From positions 63,500,200 through 63,564,199 of the forward strand of contig CAMGYJ010000005.1 of assembly GCA_946122785.1 (NCBI GenBank): a DNA stretch of 64,000 bases, in the 5' to 3' direction. Each line of letters begins with the position of its first letter. Within the stretch, counting starts at the first letter, position 1. The DNA is from Linum tenue (Eukaryota > Streptophyta > Magnoliopsida > Malpighiales > Linaceae). A program made the position numbers and the translations under genes. The notes below the pieces were generated by a model, which had not been told where the DNA came from, did not search any database, and saw only the letters and a program-made list of their open reading frames with translations. Of this stretch, positions 44,174 to 54,353 are shown piece after piece.

Positions 44174-45489
44174 TAGGTCTGGGAATTCAGTAACCGCACG
44201 GTTAGTGGTGAACCGCAAACAACAAAAACAACCTCTTTTGCGGCCACGGTTGGAGATACTGAGTCTTTTGCGGTTTAACTGCAACCAAAACTGCAAATAC
44301 CCCTAACCACAAGCTAACCGCAACCCAGCCCACCATTTCTATTTTCCAGACCAATCCAACAAAGTAACAAACCCCACCCCAAGCCCAGTAGCCCACTGCC
44401 CACCCGTTCCCCCTGCGTCTACACTTCTTTCTTTCCTCTATCACTTACCCAAATCGAAACAAAAACCCTAGTTCACTCCACCACCGTCCCTTCTCGTCCA
44501 GAAAAATCTATCTCGGAGAGGCAAAGACCAGAAAATCTGCCCCCTCTCGCCGCTGTCCCTACTCGATTGAGTTGGAGAGTTATTTGGTGAAGATTCGTGA
44601 AGGAGGTGTGAAGAATATGAAGTATGATGTGTTGAGCTGGTGGAAGAACAATGCACACCACTATTCAACTTTGAGCAAGATGGCCAAAGACATATTTGTC
44701 GTCCCATTTCCATAGTAGCTTATGAGAGTGCTTTTAGCACCGGAGGTCGTGTGTTCGATTCATTTAGGAGTTCTTTGACTCCTCAAATTTCGGAGGCTCT
44801 CTTTCGCAGTGAAGATTGGTTAGTTAGCTCAACATTGCCTATTGAGGATGAGGATTTAGAGGAGTTGGAAGATATTGACAATGATTATTTTATAGTTCCT
44901 TGTGCTTGTTGAGTTATTGTTGTGTACTTTGCTTACTAACTTATTTCATTCTCATGTTTGTTTTTATTGTTTTAGCGTTAATAACTATCGTGTGGGATGT
45001 GAATACTTCTTCTACTACTGCTGAACTTGGAAGTGCCATAAATGTAATCTTAATTGATCGTGAAGCTCTTTCTTCTTCAATTAGAGTGGGAACTTGGGGT
45101 GGAGGAGCTCTTATTTGTTTTTGAAATTGATCAGTTATTAGAAGTAAACTGCTAGAATTTTTTCTTTCATAGGGGTTGGCGAAAGTGTAAGATTCATAAC
45201 AGTAGTTGTTGTTTTTCTTCTTCTGGTTTTAGAATATTTTTGGTTAGCTTTGCGGTTAGTAGACTAATTCGATTATCTGTTGTTTACTACGATTCAGTCG
45301 TGTAAGTTTTTTGGTTAACCGCGGTTAGTCACACAAACGAGGTTACATCGGTTGGTGACACCAGTAACCGCGATCCACCGTTAACCGCTAACCGTACCAG
45401 GTGCGGTTGCGGTTGGTTAGTATGGACAATTTGTTGTTGCAGTTAACCGCAAATTGCGGTGCAGTTAACCGCACCGTTTCCCACCCCTA
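44174..45489. mobile_element. Old hAT element with a transposase C-terminal remnant
   Basis: The ends are TAGGTCTGGGAATTCAG and its mate TAGGGGTGGGAAACGG (reverse complement of the right end). The flanking 8-mers GCATATAC and CCATACAC agree at six of eight positions, an aged TSD. Length 1,316 bp. Subterminal regions repeat AACCGCGGTTA-type words. It sits inside Copia pol. Confidence 0.75.
44640..44912 (+). pseudogene. hAT transposase C-terminal dimerisation domain
   Basis: The frame reads FEQDGQRHICRPISIVAYES then AFSTGGRVFDSFRSSLTPQI and RSEDWL, followed by an acidic tail DEDLEELEDIDND. This is the hAT C-terminal dimerisation block, matching the same block of the intact transposase at 54504-56571 (VAFESAFSTGGRVLDAFRSS). 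The DNA-binding and catalytic parts are deleted. The parent protein would bind element ends and catalyse cut-and-paste movement; this piece cannot. An internal deletion derivative is the natural explanation. Confidence 0.85.
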
Positions 45490-46011
45490 CCATACACTTA
45501 TCCCATATGTTGTACTAATTATCTCCACGCACAAAAAGTACTTCGAATGACCAAGCAGTTTCATTTTAAATTACTGACTTAGAACCTTCTTCACTTGTTC
45601 TATTCCTTCAAGGCATCGCCCCTATTATTATGCCATCTGCATATATGTGCAACACCACAATTCTACCACGAATCCACTTTGTGAACAAGAAGTAGTTTGA
45701 GGCAAATTGGCTAAAACCATTCTTTAGAAGGAAACTACTTAACTTGGCAAATTATTGTCTAGATGCTTACTTTAGTAAATATAGGGACTTCTTTAGTCTA
45801 TAAACCATTTTTTGTGATCCCGATTGTTCCAAGACCAATCTTGGTGGCAATTGCATATAAAATTCCTCATTTAGGTCTCCATGGAGAAAGGCATTTGTAA
45901 CATCCATTTGTTATAGTGTCCAATTCTTCACTACTTCAATTGCTAATAGGGCCTTGACTGAGTTGATTTTAGCAAGTAGAGATATCACAATGAGAGCAGC
46001 ATGGAGGTAAC

Positions 46012-46447
46012 TATTCCCTTACTATTATTGATGATTGTTCAAGAGTTGTCTGGGTATATTGCATGTATGGTAAATATGAAGCTAGAGATCTTTTAAAAGG
46101 GTTTTGTGTGTTGATTATAAATAAATTTGCTAGTATAGTGCAAACCGTTATAAGTGATCAGGGAAGGGAGTTTGACATGTGTGATTTCTTCTTGTCAAAA
46201 GGCATTGAGCACCATATGCCCTATGTATACACACCATAACATAATGCAACAGTAGAGAGAAAACACCAACACATTTTAAATGTTGCTAGGTCTTTAAGGT
46301 TTCAATATGGGATTCCTTTACAGTTCTAGAGTACTTGCATCTTACATTTTGTGTATTTTATCAACAGAATGCCAACCCCAATCCTTAATAACATGTCTCC
46401 TTGTGAGGTACTATACAAGAAACCTCCCTTGTTTGGTAACCTACGAG
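46012..46447 (+). pseudogene. Copia integrase half (plus strand)
   Basis: The plus frame reads TIIDDCSRVVWVYCMYGKYE, then VQTVISDQGREFDMCDFF (second catalytic Asp), GIEHHMPYVYTP, a stop, NATVERKHQHILNVAR (catalytic Glu), and INRMPTPILNNMSPCEVLY. It is degenerate with stops at about 46238 and 46327. Its left neighbour is the RT half on the other strand; its right side is cut by a Gypsy LTR starting at 46448. Confidence 0.82.
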
Positions 46448-47662
46448 TGTTAGTTATCCACCCGCCTCCGAGTAAGCCTACCCTAAATCCATGTCAGTCA
46501 CCTCGATCTAGGCTATCATATCTGGGGCATTAAGAACATAACTCATTTCAATGTGTACCACCCACCATCCACACGAGGTTTTATCCCGAGTTTTATCTAG
46601 GAAGGCATTCCTACGGCAGGGGTACTGTCGCCTCGTCCACCATAAGATCCTATTCATTCATCTAACCTTAATTTGCTTGATGGCGCATACGCGTCTAGCC
46701 CTAAAACTACCTACCCAACATAGAAGCTCAAGTAGGCTATTATAGAAGATTAGAGCGACTTACCCAAACACAATCAAAACTAGAGAAACATTGAAATCAA
46801 CTAGATAAACACATTCATTCATTCAAAACCCTAAAATATCCATACATTACATAATAACCCTAAAACTAGGGTTTGGATTTTAGAACCCCTAGCATCTTAG
46901 AAGACTACTCCATAAAGGAGGGGAGAAGATACATAGAATAGTTTGGGGAAGAATTGATGTTGAGGAAGATGGCTCCTCTCTTCTAGCTCCTCCTCTTCTT
47001 CTCCTTCCTTCAGCTTCTCTCTCTTCTCTCTCTCTAAACCAAAAATTTTATCTCAAAATCAGCTCTCTTCAAATGGAGGAAAGGGTCCTCTATTTATAGG
47101 CTTCAGTGGGACAGACAAGTTCACGGCCAAGAAAGGGAAGATCGCGATCGTGATCTTGTTCGTCGAGGCTGCGATCTTCAGACATCACCGTTTTGGACTT
47201 CGAGTGCTAGGATTTCGTGGGCTGACTTCAAGGTCACGATCCGTGAGTCGCAGCCACAAACTTCCTTGCGTTCAGGATGAATGGTGACCGTGATCAGACT
47301 AGGGAAACTCTCTGCTTCTCCTCGGCTGGTTTCTTTACGAAGTTCGAGCCCAAAGCCTCAAGGTTTGCAACCGCTATCTTGGGTTCCAAGACCACGATCT
47401 TTTCCTTAGTTTCGTAGTCTATGTTCTCGACCGCGATCTCCATCTCCAGGCCTTGATCATCAGTTTTCTGCCCCTTTTGCTACACTTGTGTCCTTTTTCG
47501 TACCTAATTCACATGTATTGTCTAAAACATCATAAAATCATATCGTAATCAAATATGAATGAAATAGGGATGTAATCGACACTTTTCAAACGATTATGCG
47601 CATGAATTTGCACAAAGAACCCTAGATGTGAGGTGTAAATAACACCAATTTTGGTGTTATCA
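46448..47662 (-). repeat. Gypsy 3' LTR (minus strand), 1,215 bp
   Basis: On the minus strand it starts TGATAACACCAAAATTGG directly after a polypurine tract and ends CACTAACA at 46448. A TATA box (TATAAATA, complement of 47091-47098) is followed by a CT/GA-rich leader. It holds a patch of CGCGATCGTGATC-type words (about 47120-47440). The lower end is assigned from the TG...CA rule and the break in Copia coding sequence. Confidence 0.65.
47091..47098 (-). promoter_or_regulatory. LTR TATA box
   Basis: TATAAATA on the minus strand inside the Gypsy LTR, about 570 bp from the LTR start, in the expected U3 position. Confidence 0.55.
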
Positions 47663-47680
47663 AACTCCCCCACACTTAGG
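47663..47680 (-). promoter_or_regulatory. Gypsy polypurine tract
   Basis: The minus strand TAAGTGTGGGGGAGTT adjoins the LTR start, the same sequence as the tract of the 6275-12858 element, which shows the two are related families. Confidence 0.75.
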
Positions 47681-48690
47681 CGTTTCCTTGTCCCCTAGCA
47701 AACCTACGCAAAACAATGCAATTTGATAGAAAAATCAATGGGGGATGCACTATAATTCTACATTGCATAAAGAAGAGTAAAAGGAGATGAGAAAACATTA
47801 TTACCATCTCACTGTGCAAGTACAAACTCCGTGGTGTGGACCATACTTACTACCTTAGGAATAACATTCAAGGTACGCACAGGGGGACTTCTCAATCAAC
47901 AATTAATCACAAGAACTCTTGAGGTTGCTCTTTATTCTTTGTTTCAATTTAGAAGTTTTCGTTTATCGGTCTCCTTTTTCTACGTTGACGTGCATTGCAC
48001 CAAACTTTTGAAAACTCTTTTGCATCTAAGGATCTCTACCTCATGACCAAGAGAAGATGGATCATTGCCTTCCCTTTCAAGATCATATGTGGGGAAGTTG
48101 ATGGGCGGATTCCTCTTAGCAAGAACACCACTTCCCAGCTTGCACTCCACATTGGGTTTCCACACATGTTGGGTACAAATGAGAGCTTTGAGGTCTCTTG
48201 AATCGCTAAAAGGTACTTTGTACCTTGGTGTATGATTCCGTGAGGAGGAAAGATGTTTGGGGGATGGTAAGTAGTGAAAGATGGTTAGGACGCGATTAAG
48301 CTATCCTATCCCTAAACATATCCTCAAAGGGCACACTAAGCCATGAAGATCGGTTGCCTCCATGTGAGAACCTCTTTTTCAAAAGATTTTTGTTTTCTAC
48401 AATAAGCACAATTTTGTAAAAGTTTCGAGTTCAAAAATAATGTAGAATCCCACACACATGTTCTTCCTAAAATAGAAAACATTATCAACTCCCCAAAGAG
48501 GAAGAAGAGAGTAAAATACCTCATACACCGGTACTCTAATCATGCAACTATCCCCTAGCGAGCACAACACATCAATCATCTATCAATTCAAAGCATATTA
48601 AGTAGGAAGTTGCAATTAAAAGTTACCGTTATGCGACGACAAAGAAAAATTGCAAAATAAAAACAATACCAAAATGATTCTTTAAAGTCA
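47681..48690 (-). other. 3' non-coding part of the minus-strand Gypsy element
   Basis: No coding potential is seen between the integrase end and the polypurine tract, as in related Athila/Tat-type elements. The short frames here are not recognisable. Confidence 0.4.
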
Positions 48691-48694
48691 TAAG

Positions 48695-49790
48695 CTATAC
48701 GAAAGTACTGTGGATTTCAGGGGTCTGATATAAGGAGAATCTCTTCGGCGCGATCCGACAAACCACTAAGATAGAGCTTGAGCCAATGAGCATTAAACTT
48801 GAATTACCCTCTTTCGACGTTGGCAATTTGAAAAACTCCATATGGGTAGCCTTGGTCACCATGAAATTTCCGTACCATCTGGATTTAAGTTTACCTTGGA
48901 ACAATCGGAGTCAGGAGTTGTAAGGAGGACTTTATCCCCTTCCTTGAAGTCCTTGTGCTGGCATAGTCGGGAATCATGAAATCAGTTTGTTCTTTCCTTG
49001 TAAATCCTTGTATTCTCATAAGCTTGAAATCTCCAATCTTCGAGCTCCATTAAATTCAGCTTCCGTTCCTTTCCCACAAGCGCTTCATTGAAGTTGAGAA
49101 GCTTAATTTCCCAATATGCCCTGTGCTCCATCTCCACTAGGATATGACATGCTTTCCCGTAGACGAGGCGATATGGAGATGTGCCAATTGGTGTTTTGTA
49201 TGCTGTTCGATAGGACCATAGAGCATAGTCTAGTCGAAGAGACCAATATGTTTTGGATTGCGAGACAGTTTCTCAAGGATTCCTTTCAACTCACGATTGG
49301 TTAACTCTGCTTTGCCGCTTGTTTGGGGATGATAAGACATGGAGACACGATGATGGACACCGTATTTGCTTAGTAACTTCTCGAATTGCGCTTGGAATGT
49401 GTACCTCGACCACTGATTATCTCCCTCGGAGTGCCAAACTATAGAAAATTTCTTCAAGAACTTGCAAACTTGATGAGAATCTTTCTTTGGGAGTGCTTGA
49501 GCTTGGCCCATGTTGATGCATAATCCAACGCTACAAGAATGTGCATTCATCCAAAATATGAGGGGAACGGTCCCATAAAGTCAATACACCAGCATCGAAG
49601 ATCTCACTTGTTATGGAGATGTTCTAAGGTATATCATCCCGTGATGAAAATGGTCGGCCAAAAAAACCAGACTGCAGTACCATCATTGCAGTTCGACGAC
49701 CCCCATGGTGTCCATCAACAGCTCTGATATGACAATGGAAAAGAATTGCTTTTGCTTCCACTGAATGTACGCATCTTCTAATTGTTCCAT
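48695..49790 (-). pseudogene. Gypsy integrase (degenerate)
   Basis: The frame 49550-49230 (minus) reads [20 protein letters not shown], then [20 protein letters not shown] and [20 protein letters not shown]: the integrase core around its second Asp and catalytic Glu (in [10 protein letters not shown]). The usual SDGGTHF-type Asp block is changed to SEGDNQW. Downstream broken frames give TAYKTPIGTSPYRLVYGKAC and MELEDWRFQAYENTRIYKE, the usual end of Athila/Tat integrase. Several frameshifts and stops make it inactive. Confidence 0.85.
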
Positions 49791-49794
49791 CGGA

Positions 49795-50277
49795 TCACAC
49801 CTTGAATAAGTAAGGGTCGTCCCAAAAGTAATTCTTAATATCTGCAAAAAATTTATCCCTCTCAAGATGAGTCATATCCTTCGAGAGTTGCCTTGTAGCC
49901 AGATAGTTTGCCACATAGGCAAACCATGAGAGATAGTCTTCCCGTGTTTGCACAAGATAAAGTCCTTCATTAGGGAATGAATCATTGATCTCTCTCTTGG
50001 AATCTTCCTTGGATACTGGACCTTCCAATCTAAAAAAATGTTCAGTTGCAAGATTTTCCGCTCCCCTCTTGTCCTTGATTTTAATGTCAAACTCTTGTAG
50101 TAAGAGCACCCATTGGATAAGGTGAGTTTTAGCATCAACCTTTGTCATCAAGTAACAAAGAGCGGAGTGATCGGTATAAATAATGATCTTTAAGTGAACC
50201 CGGTAGGGTCGGAGTTCGTCGAATGCAAATACCACAACGAGTAGCTTTATTCGTGGTGCTGTAATTCTCTTGAGCAT
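49795..50277 (-). pseudogene. Gypsy RNase H and start of integrase
   Basis: The minus frame reads KLLVVVFAFDELRPYRVHLK, then IIIYTDHSALCYLMTKVDAK and LIQWVLLLQEFDIKIKDKRG, standard Ty3/Gypsy RNase H (YTDHSAL block). It runs on into the integrase linker (FPNEGLYLV, WFAYVANYL) ending at 49795. This piece is open for 160 codons but is cut from RT by frameshifts. Confidence 0.88.
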
Positions 50278-50368
50278 CGTTCAGAGTCTTACTCGCTTAG
50301 CAAATTTGTTGGAAGTGTTTGTCGCTCCGCTGACCCAAGACTGCTCCTACGGCGAAGTCGCCTGCATC

Positions 50369-51390
50369 TCACATCAAATCAAAAGGACGTGCACAATATG
50401 GAGTTATCATGATTGAGGCAGTGGTCAATAGTTTCTTCAGTGTCTCGAAAGCCTCCTTGCATTTTGTAGAAAACTCAAAAACTGCGTCTTTCTCTAGTAA
50501 TTTGGTGAGATGAAGGGTAATTTTTGAGAAATCTTGTATGAATATCCTATAGAAATTGGCGTGACCGAGGAAACTCCGAATTCCTTTTACAGAAGTTGGT
50601 GGGGGTAGCTTGCTGATGGTCTCTACCTTCGCCCTATCCACCTCGATACCCTTCTTGGATATTTTATGCCCTAGCACTATCCCTTCTTAAACCATGAAGT
50701 AACATTTTTCCCTATTAAATGAGATATTAGTTTCTACACATCTCTCCAAAAATTTCTCCAGATTCCGAAGGCAGAGGTCGAAAGAGTCCCCAAACACAAA
50801 AAAATCATTCATGAAAACCTCACTTATATCTCCGGCCATCTCAAAGAAAATAGCGATCATGCATTGTTGAAATGATGCAGGAGCATTGCAGAGACCAAAG
50901 TGGATTCTTCTATAAGAGAATGTTCCAAAAGGGCAGGTGAACGTTGTCTTCTCTTGGTCTTCTGAGGAAATGGGGATATGGTAGTGACCAGACATCCCGT
51001 CCAGGAAGTAGTAGTAGTCATGGCGGCGAGTCGTTCCAATACTTGATCAAGGAATGGAAGGGGGAATGATCCTTTCTAGTAACCTCGTTAAGCTTATGAT
51101 AGTCAATACAAAGCTGCCATCCTATGATTGTCCGTCTAGGGATGAGTTCGTTGTTATCATTTGGGACACCTGTCATTCCCCCCTTTCTTAGGGACCACTT
51201 GAGTTGGACTCACCCAAGTGCTATTATAAATTGGATAGATGATCCCTGCATCGAGTAACTTAATTATTTCCGCCTTAACAACTTCCACAATGTTGGGGTT
51301 GAGACGACTTTGGGGTTGAATAACTGGCTTGCTTACGTCTTCTAAGTTAATTTTATGAGTGCAGAAGGATGGGGTGATTCCTCGAATGTC
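50369..51390 (-). pseudogene. Gypsy reverse transcriptase, altered catalytic motif
   Basis: From 51390 down, broken frames give DIRGITPSFCTHKINLEDVS, NIVEVVKAEIIKLLDAGIIY, WVSPTQVVPKKGG and KDHSPLPFLDQVLERLA. After a frameshift near 51000 come GHYHIPISSEDQEKTTFTCP, FGLCNAPASFQQCM and the catalytic block FMNDFFVFG. The usual block is FMDDFSVFG, so the first catalytic Asp is Asn. Then MLGHKISKKGIEVDRAKVET and GIRSFLGHANFYRIFIQDFS complete the thumb. Frameshifts, stops and the changed Asp make it dead. A solo LTR inserted just upstream at 51397. Confidence 0.88.
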
Positions 51391-51396
51391 TGTTAT

Positions 51397-52363
51397 TGAT
51401 ATGATCCAAATTGGCCAATCCTACAAGTCACAATTACTTTCCAAAGAAGCTATCAAGGTCGGAAAGAAAAGAGGCAGAATTTGGCCATGTTTTGGAACAG
51501 TTTCGAGATGCCTACTTTGGATGCTTGGTTCTCACAATTGGTTCAATGAATATTCACGAGTAAGGGTTTTTATTGAAGATGGAGTATTTATCTACATGTC
51601 GGGTGCATTGGTGGATCCAGAAAAAGTCATTAAGGTAATTTTCCAATGCCTTAAAGTTGCTATCTCAGAACTAGAAAACAGCCTAAAAATGCCTAAGTTT
51701 GGAAACGTGACGGTGAAGCCTACTTTGGAGCTCAATTCGAGAAGCATGGATGATAGTCGAGTCTAGAGGCTTCTACCACATGAAAGTATGTATGTTTGTG
51801 TACAAAGGCAATGCATTTGATGAAGGAATGGCTACTTGGAACTGGAAGGCTTCCAACAAGGGCCAGAAGATCATATGGAGCCTGTCGGAATACTTGCACC
51901 ACAAGACAGATTTCCTCTTCCTTGTTCAATTTGGATCCAATATTTTAGGTAGTTTATGATTCCTTTTCGATTTGTAACTTAATTAGGACTTCTTTGTTAG
52001 CTTTTTAGACGTGGTTAGAAGTATGTAACACTTTCTTTTCTTTGCAATAGTTAGACTTTGATTAATCGAAAACTCTGTTTTTGTGTTCATAAGCTTGCTT
52101 GTGAATTTTCTCGACAGATTGGTGGATTTCCATTTCGAGAGTGTTTGATTTGTATCAATCTAGCATTGGCCTAGATTTTGGTCGACCTTCTACCCATTAA
52201 ACCCAAGGAGCCTATTCCCAGGTGTGAATTTGTCCTTTGGGAAATTGTATTATTTCCAACGAAACTTGTTTTCGTTTGTTCTTGTTCGAGATTAGTTCCA
52301 GACTTGGAATTGAACCTTGTTGCGTATTCTAAAACATACAATCTCCTCACAGAGATCGTATTA
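51397..52363 (+). mobile_element. Solo LTR, 967 bp, inside Gypsy pol
   Basis: It starts TGATATGATCCAAATTGGCC at 51397 and ends GATCGTATTA at 52363, with TSD GTTAT at 51392-51396 and 52364-52368. Minus-strand pol text is continuous across it (KAIAWKI before, DIRGITPSFC after). It shares its start and its length with the LTR split at 5847-13402. The last bases are TATTA rather than TATCA, a C-to-T change. Confidence 0.9.
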
Positions 52364-52368
52364 GTTAT

Positions 52369-53651
52369 CTTCCAAGCTATAGCCTTCTCATGTTTCCTTA
52401 GAAGTTCAATGAGAGCCGACTTCTGCTATAAGGTGAGATTTGCATTGATAATCACCAAAAATTTTGAATCTTCCCACAAGAAAGCGTATTTCGGATGCTC
52501 GGGTAGTAGCTTCAATTCAAGACAAGGTGGCTCTTCTATTGACGGTGCAATTCACTTTAGTTATGGAAGAGGTTTTACCCTCCTATTATATTCTTCACCA
52601 ATTTCATCATCCAAAGTATTCAGTTGCTCGTTCATATTTAAATCTAGTGCGTCCTCAGTACCTAAAATGAGGCATTGTTCAAGAGGGTCATCAGATACTT
52701 GATATAGGGAGGGGATATTGTACAAATTAGGCAAATCTTCTGAAAAATTTAACTCATCACACTCTTCATGGGGTATGTAACCTACCTGATTTGTAAATGT
52801 GACCTCTTCATTTCCTATTCCTAACATCATTTTACCACCCTGTACATCAATGAAGGATTTGGCTGTTGCTAGAAATGGTCTACCCAGAATTGAGGAGCAT
52901 CAATATCTCCATGGATGTCTAGGATAACAAAGTCAGCTGGAAATATGAAACGATATGCCTTAACAAGTAAATCCTGAACTATACCCTTGGGGAAAACAAT
53001 AGATCTATCAACTAGCTGGATAGTCATTTGAGTAGGAGTTAATTAACCTACATCTAGCTTCCGAAAAACTTGATAAGGCATGACATTAATACTGGCCCCT
53101 AAATCTGCTAAGCATATCTTAAACAAAACATCACTAATCATGCAGTGTATAGTAAAACTCCCTGAATCGTTCTTCTTCTTCGGAAGCTTGTTCTGAAGGC
53201 CCACGGAGCACATCTCGTTGAGTCCAATAGTCAAGATATCCCATAATTTCTTCTTTTTGCTCAACAAATTCTCGCGTGCCTTGTATATTTAGGAAACTGA
53301 GTCACATTGTCCAGGAATGGGATGTCGATATGAATTTGTTTCAAAAGAGTTAAGAACTCCGCAACTTCATTGTCAAGAATATCGTTTCTCAATCTTGAAT
53401 GATAGGGTGCGGACGAGATCTTGTCCCCCAGTTTGAGCTTTGTCTCTAGTCATCGTAGCTTCTGCCCTTGGTGGATTGATGTTAACAGTTTCTCGGGCTT
53501 TTTCTTGTGAGGGAGAAGTGGTCTACTTATCTACTTCGATTTCCTTCCCCGCCACTAACTACGATATTTGAGAGATTTTCTCTTCTAAGTCTTGGAGTCC
53601 TACTTCTTTTATTTCTTGATTTTTTCTAGCTCATGGAGGTTGGCCGGAAGA
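52369..53651 (-). pseudogene. Gypsy gag end, aspartic protease and pol linker
   Basis: The minus strand holds a protease: PKKKNDSGSFTIHCMISDVL, then the active-site block CLADLGASINVMPYQVF (DLGAS for D-T/S-G), at 53180-53043. Towards gag (53651-53270) there are worn frames (DKISSAPYHSRLRNDILDNE; LLKQIHIDIPFLDNVTQFPK) typical of the region just before the protease. After the protease comes DIDAPILGRPFLATAKSFID-like text, and then a linker frame 52830-52561 (MMLGIGNEEVTFTN...). Stops and frameshifts are frequent. The protease would have cut the Gag-Pol polyprotein in the particle. The hAT at 53660 splits this region from the rest of gag. Confidence 0.8.
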
Positions 53652-53839
53652 GTTGCCATTAGGGGTGAAACTGGGCCAAACCCAGCCCTGACCCTGTCAC
53701 TACCCAAAAATACCCAGCCCTGTATGCTTAAGTATTTGGCCCGACCCGGCCCGACCCTATTCTCATTTGGCCCTGTATGGCCCTGTTGGGTCGGGCTGGG
53801 CTGGGTCCGGTCGGGCCATAGGGTCGGCCCAACTTCTTT

Positions 53840-54353
53840 TTATACAATATTAGCCCACTTAACTATTTAATATCAAATTAAATTTCAAAAAATTGCAGGT
53901 ATATACTAGAAAATTTAAATGAGTTCATAATAAAAATAATCTAAATTAAATAAAGAAATTATTTAAACTAATTCAAAAAATAAAAGTTTGATTACAAAAA
54001 TTCCAACTAATTCCAGAAAAAATTTAAGTTAGTCCAAATTTCTATACCAAAAATCCTAATTAATTCGAAAAACTCAAAATTAATTCCAAAAAATTAAAAT
54101 TACATCTAAAAAGTCTAAATCACCTTACGATAAATCCAATTCAAATAAAAAAAATGCAAATTACATCTAAAAAGTCTAAATTACCTTACGATAAATCCAA
54201 ATCAAATAAACAAAATGCAAATTACATCTACAAAGTCAAAATTACCTTACAATGAATCCAAATCAAATAAACAAAATGCAAAGTACGTAAAAAAAAGTAC
54301 ACAATTTCGCAATTCATCAAATGCATCGCTGATAATATCAAATATATCATCTT
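53840..54353. repeat. hAT interior: short tandem AAATTACATCTAAAAAG repeats
   Basis: From 54100 to 54290, a unit of about 60 bp (AATTACATCTAAAAAGTC, TTACCTTACGATAAATCC) is repeated about three times downstream of the transposase gene. Such subterminal repeats can be transposase binding regions in hAT elements. Confidence 0.5.

Larger units (their letters stand above)
43360..46010 (-). pseudogene. Copia pol, RT and RNase H half (minus), split by a hAT element
   Basis: The minus strand at 46005-45800 reads SVKALLAIEVVKNWTL, a stop, then [20 protein letters not shown], the RT start. Near 45640-45600 is a decayed catalytic block (IYADGIIIGAML-like, where YVDDIII is usual). Below the hAT insertion, 44160-43680 contains the worn RT end and RNase H (broken frames with TRPDL- and LKRT-type words). 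Many stops are present. The 3' LTR follows at 43353. As in the Copia at 30-32 kb, the strand flips just upstream of the RT start, where the integrase half continues on the plus strand. Confidence 0.7.
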
